Shown here piece after piece: positions 23,189-32,954 of a DNA stretch of 39,814 bases (position 1 is the stretch's first letter; every line of letters starts with the position of its first letter). The DNA lies in the NCBI GenBank assembly GCA_027579435.1, contig JANBPK010001268.1:1-39814 (forward strand), read 5' to 3'. Made by a program: the position numbers and the translations under genes. The notes below the pieces were generated by a model. It saw nothing but the letters and a program-made list of their open reading frames with translations. It searched no databases and was not told the origin of the DNA. Origin of the DNA: Candolleomyces eurysporus. Taxonomy: Eukaryota; Basidiomycota; Agaricomycetes; Agaricales; Psathyrellaceae.

Positions 23189-25334
23189 ATGCCCCTCAAA
23201 GACTTTTTCAAACGCCTGAATTGTTGTACTGGGTCGGGGGATGACTCCTCTGACCAAGATCAAGACGAGCGTGACCAGCAGTCCGGGTCACTCGACAGAG
23301 CCCAGCGTTCGACGTTGCGTGGACGCAGGGACGGATAAAGCCCTTTTCCCCAGGTGACAGACGACGAAGAAGAAATTGAAAGCACCGATGAGGAAGGGTT
23401 TACCACGGGGATTCATCTACTTTCGAATGCTCGAAGATTCACCATGCAAAATACCCGCATCAAGACGACCATCCACCACAGCGGGCCGCCACGCGATGCT
23501 TTGGGTATTCTGCTTGCCAACTCAGCCCCATCTGCGACTTATAACTCAAAAGACAGGAGTTTCGACACCCCAAAGTGTGACGAAGATACCCGTGTGGGCC
23601 TGATCGAAGAAATTATGAACTGGGCGCAAGACCCGAAAGCCCCTTCAAAACTGCTGTGCATGACAGGCTCAGCTGGATCAGGAAAGTCCGCACTTGCGCA
23701 GACCATTTCAGAGACCTGCGGCGGGAGGCGTCTTGGCGCCAGTTTCTTCTTTTCTGTGATCGACCCTCTTCGCAACAACCCAGATCGCTTCGTCGCCTCC
23801 CTCGCCTACCAAATCTCATGATCTATGGAAGAGGCCGGAACCTATATCCTTCGCGCCGTGGAGAAAGACCCAGCTGTATTCAAAATGTCTCTGGAGACCC
23901 AGGCAGAAGTGCTGCTGATCAACCCTGTCCTCAATGCCACCCGGCGTTCGAAGTCGAAGCAGCATTGGATTATCGTCGTCGACGGCCTCGATGAATGCAA
24001 GGGGGAACACCACCAAGCTCAAGTCTTACGAGTGCTGCACACCTGTGTCGAGAAAGACCTTCCCTTCCGAGTATTCATCACGAGTCGGCCAGAGTATGCC
24101 ATCAGGAGTGCTTTGGCATCCACCGGCAGCCTCAACGAACACGACGCAACGACAGACATTCGTCTCTATCTACGTTGGAGACTGCGGAAGATTAGGCGGG
24201 CCAAGGGAGACAACTACTGGCCGTCGGACGACCTGTTGGAGATTTTAGTCGAGGCGGCCTCTGGACAGTTTGTCTACGCTGCGACCTTGCTCAAGTTCGT
24301 TGGAGATCGCCGGCGCTCTCCCTTCAACCGTCTGCAGATGGTTGTCGATTGGGCTTCCAACTCTCCGAACAAGCAAAGCCAAAATCCATTCGCTTCCCTT
24401 GATGCCCTCTACACGAACATCCTCTCCGCCGCGCAGACTGCATACCAAGAATCATTTGAAGGCAAAGGAGAATGTCTTCCCCTAATCAAGCGTCTGATGA
24501 GTTACATCCTCATCAATGATTTGTACATAATCGAGCATCGGAACCCCGTAAATCCGGGAGCAGCTGAACATTTCCTCAAGTGGGGAGACGACAAATGCAA
24601 TCGTATTGTCGAGGACCTTCATTCAGTTATTCAGGTGCAGCAGACGCCTGGCTCGAAAGGAAATAAAGTTTCCTTCTACCACAAGTCCTTTCTCGACTAC
24701 TTGCTGGATTCGAGTCGTTGCCGATCATTTCACGTATCCCCAGCGGAGCTTTTTGCCGATTTGACTCTCGAGGCTCTCAGGCACGTTACTGCTGCGGATT
24801 TGGATTGTAAGTTCTATTCAACTCTTTTCCTTGTTCAACTCGTTTTAATTTTCGTGCCTACAATGCCAGATATACGGGTAGTCCGGGAGCAGGATTGGTC
24901 GGGAGTCGCCAAATTAGGACCTACCAGCAATCGTTTCAGCATTCTGAAAGGCTCCCTCATCATGGCATTGTTAGCATGGCCCCGTTTCCTGCCTCTGGCA
25001 TTAGCGGTCGACCCCGATAATCCTGTCCATGACGAAGTTTGCGAAGCTGTAGCTCGGCTCTCTGAAGGAACATGGGACAAGCTAGCGAAAATTCTGAAAG
25101 CCGGTTTCCATCCCGCCAACAATTCGACAGGCCTTCGACATTTGGTATCCCTTGGTACCGGCCGTGATTGCCGCCACTCAACATTGGCACTGCAGATCTG
25201 TTTCAGTTCCGTTCACACGATTACGCAGCCATGAGCATCCATCTGCTTACTACCCAGTGCTCTTTTACTCACTCCGCGATCAATTGGAGCAAGGTCCTTT
25301 CCAGGATGTTAATAGGGCTGAACCAAATTTGTAA
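23189..25334 (+). pseudogene. NACHT-domain STAND NTPase, copy C (two in-frame stops)
   Basis: Homologous to copies A, B and D from MPLKDFFKRLNCC onward. In the frame of the ATG at 23189, codon 50 is TAA (23336-23338) where copy B has an Arg codon (CGT), and TGA at 23819-23821 replaces a CGA Arg codon. The frame is otherwise open, with Walker A GSAGSGKSA, VVDGLDEC, TSRPEYAIR and YHKSFLDYLLD. The 63-nt intron (24807-24869) has the same position as in A and B. There is no C8 tract here (HVSPAELFADL). A further frame change near 25180 is needed to reach the family C-terminal motif YYPVLFYSLRDQLEQ (stop at 25334). Stops are not adjacent to homopolymers, so they are probably real. A shorter start at 23354 would give only a truncated product. 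Confidence 0.82.
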
Positions 25335-25695
25335 TGCGCACGATATACTCGATTGTCGTTTCTCTTTATTTCGTCGAGTAATTGTCAACCTATATATGCA
25401 AATGCCCATGTACGAAAGCGTGGAAAAGAAATAGGCGTATGAGGGATATGAGGCCACGAGGTTGTAGAGGCTACGGCTGCCACACTGCGAAAAAACGCAT
25501 TGAGCGAGAATCGAACCCCCTCCCAGGCTGCCGGTCGACTGGCTGCTCGCGGACCTGCCAGTGGCAGACCAAGCAAGTGTCAGACCGAGACCATGGGGAA
25601 TTATCTATCTCCCGTAGCCAGACTGATGAATGTATGTCTTTGTTTTACTTTCACTCCGTTCAAGGAAGACATACCTCCACCTGATACCAATTGCA
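25335..25695. other. Intergenic with tRNA-like fragment
   Basis: No gene is seen. The stretch holds the tRNA-like block listed separately and ends at the junction with the inverted NYN fragment. Confidence 0.4.
25490..25522 (-). repeat. tRNA-Gly-like 3' fragment with Pol III-type T run
   Basis: The minus strand reads GGGGGTTCGATTCTCGC then TCAATGCG then TTTTTT. It resembles the 3' half of the tRNA-Gly at 16774 (GGGGGTTCGATTCCCCC, TTAATGC). The T stem no longer pairs and no matching 5' acceptor half is present upstream, so it is not a tRNA gene. It could be a tRNA pseudogene fragment or the B-box part of a tRNA-derived SINE. Confidence 0.55.
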
Positions 25696-25998
25696 TTCAA
25701 TATCAATAGCATTACTCCATCCTCCGAGCAAGTCAAGAGAATTGAAGAAGAGACGAGTGCGATAACTTGAACTGAGGCAGGATGCAGAGAATCGCCACCG
25801 CCCTCACCTCTTTCTAAAGACTCTCGCACAGTCGAAAAATTCGAAGCTGCCTCAGCAATAGACCAATAGACATTCTAGACACTGCACCTTTTGCGGAGTT
25901 ACTCGATTAGTTCACGGCTGGGGGTGATATGGCCCTTCCAGTGACGGTGTTTTCTCCTAATCGAGATTCTGGCCTGCAAGCAAGCACCGCCACCGCCA
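25696..25998 (+). pseudogene. Inverted fragment of the NYN gene
   Basis: The plus strand matches the coding strand of the NYN gene over roughly its residues 110-215. Landmarks: TTCAATATCAATAGCATTAC, then TCCTCCGAGCAAGTC, then AGAGAATCGCCACC, then GACTCTCGCACAGTCGAA, and finally the frame MALPVTVFSPNRD, identical to the parent at that place. Internal deletions and stops make it non-coding. It is in opposite orientation to the parent gene and ends where the FunK1 frame begins. Confidence 0.85.
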
Positions 25999-26147
25999 CT
26001 TGATTGTCAACAATAATTCGACGTCACTACCAGGCACCACCACCACCATCACCACACACTCCCAATCCTGAAAGTATCCCGAATCATCAATCGACTCCTG
26101 TCAAGGTGAGCAAGTACTACGCCCCCCAAAACCGTCGCCACCTTCAA

Positions 26148-28582
26148 ATGTTTAGGTTCAGCGAAGCTGTCCATGGCCTTAAACCACTCACCACACAGAA
26201 ATTCCTCGATTTCTTGAAGTCGGCAGGGCCCATTCCCAAGAATACTTTAAAGAAGGGGTTTACTTTCGGGTTTGAGGACTTTGTTACGCCCGCCAACAAG
26301 TTGGCTGCACACATCAAGAGAAAGCGTGAGTGGATCACATGTTTACCGAAACTTGTCCCTTGCATTGAGCGTTGCGTTGCTTCCAGATCTTCCAACCCGA
26401 TCGCTCCTGGTCTTCAATAATACAGGAGATACTCGACCTCGCGGCCACCTCACCGACACTGAATGTAGACCCGACTACACCGCCGCGTTTGAGGAGAACT
26501 GGAACAATGGCTCTACCTTCTGGCCTTTGATGCAGCTTGTTGGGGAGAAGGCCTCTAAGGGAGACAACAGTCCGGAGCAGACAGCGGTCTCATACCTCCA
26601 TTATCTGCTGCTGGCACGACCGGACCTGCGCGTTGCACAAGGGCTGCTGACCACCGAAAAAGGGGTCACATTGCTTCTCGGGATTGGAGGCGTTGGCATC
26701 CGCTCCCTGGTATTTTCATGGGAGGAAAAGAAGAAAAAAGAATTTTCCGAGGCAATGTTCGCCTTCATCTACCGCCTTTACGACCCCGGCAAGTTCGCCG
26801 ATGAAACGTATGTGAAGACGACGCTGGAAGTTCACGAGCAGGTTGCCACTGCCATCTACGACATTCGCATCAGGACGAACTCGGCGCAAGCTATTGAATG
26901 CTTGGGTTTCCGTTCCATCTACGCCAGCACCCCTTTCGAGACTCGCACTCATGTCCTTTTGAACCCCTTTTCTGAGGTTGTGGTCGACGGCAAACCCTTG
27001 ACGGTGATCAAAGATCAGCTGTGCCGGTCTAACACTCGGTTCAATGAAGAGGTTATTCTCAATCACATACACCGTGAAGGGCCAGTGCCTGGGGTAGTTC
27101 AATCGGCGTTTCATGAGGTCAACACGAACACGTTCGTCAAGTCCAGATCACAGTTCCGCACTGGACTGCAAGAATTTGGAAGGTCTATCATGAGTGTCGA
27201 TACTGTGGAAGAGATGTTGGAAGTTCTTTTCGACGTCCTAGAACGTAACCTAATCTTTCGCTTTATCACCAGATTGGTCTATATTGACGCGTTTCTATGG
27301 TTTAGTGCAGAGGTACTTGCGCTTCGAGCTCAATGTTCTTCATCGTGACATCAGCAAAGGCAACATCATGATAACCGACCCAGAGACACGTGTTCCTTCA
27401 CCCACTGGCGCCAGCACTTCAGAGGACAGGCTGCATAAAAACATCTGCTTTATCAAACATCTCCGGGATGAACGGTATGTGGCAATCAGCGACATCCAGA
27501 ACGGTTATTGATATCCAGCTGGACCCACTAGCTATGATCAGCACGAGACCTCGGTGCTGCTCATCGACTTCAACCATGCCGAAATCCTCGAAACTAAGAC
27601 TGGCGCAGACAGTAAAAAAACATTCCGCACGGTTAGTCAATCCCTGTCCACTCTTTATGACGAATAGCTTTGATCGATATCATTTAGGGCACGCCTGCCT
27701 TCATTGCTCGCGCGGTGGAAAATAACGGCGCACTTCCATTTCCTAAGGATATCAGATTAGTCGCTGGAATACCAAAAGCCCCTAGAGCTTATGCTTCTCA
27801 ACACCCAAAGCGGTCTGAAGACTTTCCACCATCCAGCGCCACGATTCTTTCGGAGATACCGGACGATCACCCTCGCCCATGGCGGCACGACGTTGATCAT
27901 GACTCCGAATCCGTTTTCTGGGTCTTTCTTTATTGGGCTATGGGAGTTCAACCTAATGACCACCCTTCCGAACCCTCTCCGTCTGGCCCCTGGTCAGACC
28001 TCACAGGTTCATGGATAGCACGCGACAGATTGATTCGGGCCCCAGACACTGATGGAGTTGTCCATTCGTTCCTCCGACCATTAGTTTCTTTGATCGTCGA
28101 TCTTTCTCACATCCTTCGTTGTGATGGATCCTGGCTACCAGCTTCTGACAAGCGAAGTTCTACGGGGTATGTTGGCGAAGCGTTCCAGCGCTTGATCCTC
28201 GAGTTTCTAGAGGACAACAAAGATAAGGATTTCATGAGGGAGAAACTGAAGATCGAAGAACGTCGCTCAATCGACCCGATGATATGGCTGCTAAGCATCC
28301 CTATAACTAAAACGGAGCAGCGTCTTGCTGAAGAACAAGCTCGGGCTCAGAAGCGAAAATTAGCTGAAATTGAGGTTTGTCAAGCGTGTTCCTCACTTTC
28401 GTTAATGCTGAGCTTACTCATGCTGCAGGACGCGGAGGAACAGGACAGACGCCAGCACCCCGATTTTGCCACAACGTCAACTTCACAGGTTCGTGGTTGA
28501 GATCTGTTGTTAATCTGGCCGACTCTTGACACAACAGTTTTAGAGTGAGGATGATGAGCTTGAAGATGACGAAGAAGACTAA
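26148..28582 (+). CDS. FunK1-family protein kinase, 5' end possibly truncated
   Basis: Seven exons: 26148-26325, 26387-27244, 27306-27474, 27532-27631, 27688-28374, 28429-28488 and 28544-28582. All have GT-AG borders and total 2091 nt, 696 residues. FunK1 is a kinase family expanded in mushroom-forming fungi. Landmarks: HLTDTECRPDYTAAFE, LLARPDLRVAQGLLTTEK, VDGKPLTVIKDQL (strand before the active site), NVLHRDISKGNIMI (HRD catalytic loop), VLLIDFNHAE (DFG equivalent, DFN) and GTPAFIARAVE (activation-segment end). The C-terminus is an acidic tail EDDELEDDEED. Upstream of the ATG at 26148 the same frame continues (NHQSTPVKVSKYYAPQNRRH), looks like conserved family sequence, but has no ATG before a TGA at 26001. 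The natural start may therefore be lost or lie in an unseen exon. The stretch just before is the NYN fragment, so the 5' end may have been cut by rearrangement. Confidence 0.82.
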
Positions 28583-29439
28583 TATCATCACTGGAACAAA
28601 GATGGGTATGAGGAGGGGGCAAATGAACACGTGGATGTGGTTGCGCAGCTTAATGAAGTCTTGCAAGAGATTGAGCAGGATGGTCGATTCAATCGATGGC
28701 ACGATGACAGCCCTGGTGCCATTGGCAATACCAACTGGTTTTAACAAAGATTCAATATGTTATGGTAGATATAGAAGTAGAAATCAAAAGTTGCTGTCAC
28801 CAACCCAGGCCTCGAGGGGACTATCATGCATATTGTACACGTTAACTAAGGCTGAACTCTCCTCAAAGGCCTGTATAAGTCTAACCAGCTTTTCATCTGT
28901 CATGTTGTCCCTCAATTTCTATGCATGAAGGACTGCCCGCTGGCAAAGAATTGGTGTAGCCTCCAGCTGAACACCAGAGTTGCTATTGCGGTCGGGAAGC
29001 TCCTGAGCAACAGGTGTTGCACGAACATGCTTTGATAGAGAGCTTGAGGCAGACGAACGAGGAGCCAGCACTCTGCACTTTGTCTTGATAATTTGGGCAA
29101 TGAGCTGCTTGGTGCTTCGCAAACGGCACATTTACTATCTGACATTGGTAGTGGCAAGGTAAATCTTCTGTTGCGCTAGATGTATTCAAAGTAGTTACAA
29201 AAAAGCGACTGATCGGAGTGGTGGGCGACAGGAGTACGATGACAAAATTTGCCGTAACTTTGGCCAGTCATTGACACATGGCCGTAACAATCTAGAAGCA
29301 GCGCCTTTCATCCAGGCTGCGGTGAAGGCCGCATGAGCCTCCACCGTAACCGAGCAGCTTCATCGGTTCGTTTTTGAGCCCTTCCAGACAGCCGCCAGTC
29401 GAGGCTTCCCGACTACGAAACTATTCGCCACACCATTCC
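28583..29439. other. Intergenic, no gene seen
   Basis: Short overlapping frames on the minus strand at about 28912-29189 have no recognisable domain and are not supported by splice logic. The region ends abruptly at the start of the duplicated NYN 5' segment. Confidence 0.4.
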
Positions 29440-29640
29440 TGGAAGCCGTGTCACTAGGCATGACTAGGGATTAGAGAACGACTAGAGATAAAAGAAAGAA
29501 GAGAAAGAGAAGGAAGGATGAAAAAGAGAGAAACGCGTAAAACGCAATGTCAAACCCATTCTCGACACCCATGCCCACTCGACGACCGGCAGTTATTGCC
29601 CGTTTCAGCGACTCCAGTGCTCGTGACTACATTTGACTAT
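29440..29640. repeat. 201-bp direct repeat, copy 2
   Basis: Same sequence and orientation as 22181-22381. It carries the first seven NYN codons (minus-strand MPSDTAS) with no NYN gene behind them, which shows that this is the derived copy and places a duplication breakpoint at about 29440. Confidence 0.9.
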
Positions 29641-30114
29641 TATGAGACCTACGACCTTGGTTATGATCATTGTTACCATCTTTCTATCGTTGTTGGCCTG
29701 CTACGTTCCCGGGGAAAATCACAAAGATTCTCGCTTGCCTGGGTCGAACAGGCGACTCTGACTATGTTCTTTTACAGTCCACGGGGTTAAACTCGCTTCT
29801 TCCTCTTGACATCAATGAAGACTTTCTCCAACTAGCGCGAACCGATCTGTTGCGTCGGGCGGCGCCACAAGGCACACCAAGACGATTGCAGTCAGCATTC
29901 ACAGTAACAGGCTAATCCTCGAAGCCGTCCCCAGTATTGCCACTGGGTTCCCACTGATATCGCAGGAAATTATTGGCCAGGTTGCAAGCAATAGCAAACA
30001 AGGGAGAGATTATGCGGTCATAGCCCTGGGAGCCTCATATGCACGCACAAACTGGGAGTGCAAGCAGGCACTTGACTCCTCTTTCCCTCATACCATCGAT
30101 TTCGCTTCATCGGC
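29641..30114. other. Upstream region of NACHT copy B
   Basis: Shares blocks with 22382-23188 in front of copy C (for example CCTCGAAGCCGTCC, GGGTTCCCACTGATA and CTCATACCATCG just before the ATG). No separate gene is seen. It lacks the NACHT relic found in front of copy C. Confidence 0.6.
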
Positions 30115-32315
30115 ATGCCCTCCAAGGACTTTTTCAAACGCCTGAATTGTTGTGCTGGGTCGGGGGATGACTCCTCTGACCAAGATCAAGACGAACGCGA
30201 CCAGCAGTCTGGGTCACCCGACAGAGCCCAGCGCGTCTCGATACTGCGTGGACGCAGGGACGGACGTAGCCCTGTTTCCCAGGGGACAAACGACGAAGAT
30301 GAAATAGAAAATGCCGACGAGGGAGAGATTACCGCCGGGATTCATATGTTTACAAATGCTCAAGAATTCAACATGCAAAATACCAACTTCAATGCGACGA
30401 TCCTGCACAGCGGGCCGCCACACGATGCTTTGGACATTCTGCTTGCCAACTCGGCCCCATCTGCGACTTATAACTCAAAGGACAGGAGTTTCGACACCCC
30501 GAAGTGTGACAAAGATACCCGTGTGGGCCTGATCGAAGAAATTTGGAACTGGGCCCGAGACGAGGAGGCCCCTTCGAAGCTGCTGTGCATGACAGGCTCA
30601 GCTGGGTCAGGAAAGTCAGCCCTCGCTCAAACCATCTCGGAGACCTGCGCCGAGGAATGCCTTGGCGCCAGTTTCTTCTTTTCCGTGATCGACCCCCTTC
30701 GCAACAACCCAGATCGCTTCGTCGCCTCCCTCGCCTACCAAATCTCACGATATATGGAAAAGGCTGAAACCCACATCCTTCGCGCCGTGGAGAAAGATCC
30801 AGCCATATTCAAGATGTCTATGGAGACCCAGGCAGAGGTGCTGCTGATCAACCCTGTCCTCAAGGCCACACGACGTTCGAAGTCGAAGCAACATTGGATT
30901 ATCGTTGTCGACGGCCTCGATGAATGCACGGGGGAACACCACCAAGCTCAAGTCTTGCGAGTGTTGCACACCTGCGTCGACAGAGGCCTTCCGTTTCGAA
31001 TATTCATCACGAGTCGGCCGGAGTATGCCATTAGGAGTGCTTTGGCATCCACTGGCAACCTCAACGGGGCGTACCACATCATCCTCAACGAACACGACGC
31101 AACGGCAGACATTCGTCTCTATCTACGTCGGAGGCTGCGGGAGATTGGGCGGGCCGAGGGAGACAACCACTGGCCGTCGGAAGACCTCTTGGAGATTTTA
31201 GTTCAAAGCGCCTCCGGACAATTCGTTTACGCTGCGACCTTACTCAAGTTCGTTGGAGATCGCCGGCGATCTCCCTTCAGCCGCTTGAAGTTTGTTATCG
31301 ATTGGATTTCCAACTCTCCCAACAAGCAAAGCCAAAATCCATTTGCTGCGCTGGATGATCTGTACACGAACATCCTTTTCAACGCGCAGGCTGCATACGA
31401 AGAATCATTCGAAGGCGAAGGAGAATGTCCTCGTTTGATTTACCGTTTGATGATCTTTGTCCTCATAGGTGATTTACCCATAATTGAGGATCAGAGACTC
31501 GTAGAAGCGAGAACGATTGAACGCTTCCTCATGTGGGATGACCATGAATGCAATCGCATTCTTGGTGACCTTCATTCCGTTATTCGGGTGAGGCAGCGCG
31601 GCCTTGGCGAGTTCGACCGCCTAGACATAACCTTTTACCACAAGTCCTTCCTCGACTACCTGCTCGATTCAAGTCGTTGCCGATCATTCCACATCCCCCC
31701 CCGATGTGCTCTTTGCGGATCTCGCCATCAAGTCTCTCGACCACCTTCTTGCCGTGGATCTGGATTGTAAGTTCTAATCAGCTTTGAACCTAATCCTAAT
31801 CTCAAGCTTACATCTAATGGCAGATATACGGGCAAGTCAGGCGATGCACCACTGGATAGGAGCTGCCAACATGGTTCAGAAATATTCAGCAGAGGTCCTG
31901 GAGATTGCGCTGTTGGCATGGCCCCGTTTACTGCCTTTGGCGTTAATGATCGACCCCGACATGCCCGTCTACAACAAAATATGCGAAGCTGTGGTAAAGC
32001 TCTCAGGAGGCGGATGGGACAGATTGGTGAAACTTGAGAAACATAGGTTCTCGTTCGCTACATCCTCGACAGGCCTTGAGCTTTTGTCGCTTTTGTCCGT
32101 CAATGCCCAGGAACGTAATCATCCAATACTGAAACTTTGCAAGTCTCTCCCTAAACCTCCTCCAAGGCTATTCCCCTTGACACCGAAAAGGGTCACTTAT
32201 TCCCCNGGCGCTTTTCTACCCACTCTCCGAGTTCTTGGACCAAAGCTACCCTTCACTCCGTCGAGCTGAAAAAGTTGGCCGAAAAGGAACCAAAACGGAC
32301 CAAAAAGCCAATTAG
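30115..32315 (+). CDS. NACHT-domain STAND NTPase, copy B
   Basis: Two exons, 30115-31766 and 31824-32315, with a 57 nt intron. Order: MPSKDFFKRLNCC, an acidic linker, HMFTNAQEFNMQNTNF (about residues 77-92), FDTPKCDKDTRVGLIEE, Walker A GSAGSGKS (161-168), VVDGLDEC, TSRPEYAIR, YHKSFLDYLLD and a helical C-terminus. The frame breaks at the C8 run 31695-31702, exactly as in copy A. The N at 32206 acts as an extra base: without it the tail reads YSPALFYPLSEFLDQSYPSL, matching copy A, and ends at a TAG at 32313. With both corrected the exons total 2142 nt, 713 residues. No repeats follow the NACHT module. F-box copy 2 follows on the same strand. Confidence 0.82.
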
Positions 32316-32954
32316 GTGGAAAGGGTTTGATCATGAACGAGCTGGTGCAATCTCTTGGAAAAGTGTCTGGCGGTGACGAGGAAGGAAAGGCATTTTGATT
32401 GTGCAAAAGGGCCTGAAAGAATTACCGGGTACTTGCACTTCATCCAGGTAGTGGGCACTAGTCTTCCCCTTTCTTCCTCCACCCTTTCCTCACAACTTGC
32501 TCGCAAGAGATCGCTTCCAGAGAATGCCGGACTAAATGTAGAGTGAATCAAGAGGACAGAATACGAAACGCAGGTATTAATTAGAACCAGACTGTTATAG
32601 ATGCACCTACGACACTTATGCTTTCTACTTGTATATCTATAGTTTTAAGAACATCTTTCCGTTGTACTTCGACGAATTATCGGGGTTCTCATCGCGCCCG
32701 CTAGTCTTCGATGGGTACCGTGTACGTGCACTGACTTTCTAGTTCACTTTTTCCTGACCGATATTTTAAACATCTCTATTTTCGTCAAAGTGCAAGTCTG
32801 TCAGAACCCGAGTGGACTCGAAAGTATTCGAAGCATTAGGCAGACTTATAGGTGACCATGGGACATTCGAAATCCCACGATCCTCAGCCTTCTCAAACGG
32901 TCCTTAATTGGGACTTTTTGCCTTTACTACCCACCTAACTCCTCTTGCACTCGA
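32316..32954. other. Spacer between NACHT copy B and F-box copy 2
   Basis: No gene is seen on either strand. It presumably contains the NACHT B 3' UTR and the promoter of the F-box gene. It does not obviously match the 401-bp spacer of the left arm. Confidence 0.4.

Noticed and set aside
25490..25600. A second complete tRNA gene
   Set aside because: Only the T loop and 3' acceptor part are recognisable; the T stem does not pair and no 5' acceptor half is found.
25929..26003. MALPVTVFSPNRD frame as the start of the FunK1 gene (fusion with NYN)
   Set aside because: It ends at a TGA at 26001 before the kinase frame, and no splice donor/acceptor pair was found that would join them in frame.
26036..26056. 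CAC/CAT microsatellite as a regulatory repeat or CRISPR-like array
   Set aside because: It is a short simple repeat only. No spaced direct repeats typical of CRISPR are present anywhere, and the organism is a fungus.
28912..29189. Overlapping minus-strand frames between FunK1 and the repeat
   Set aside because: Three overlapping frames of similar length with no motif; nothing separates one from chance.
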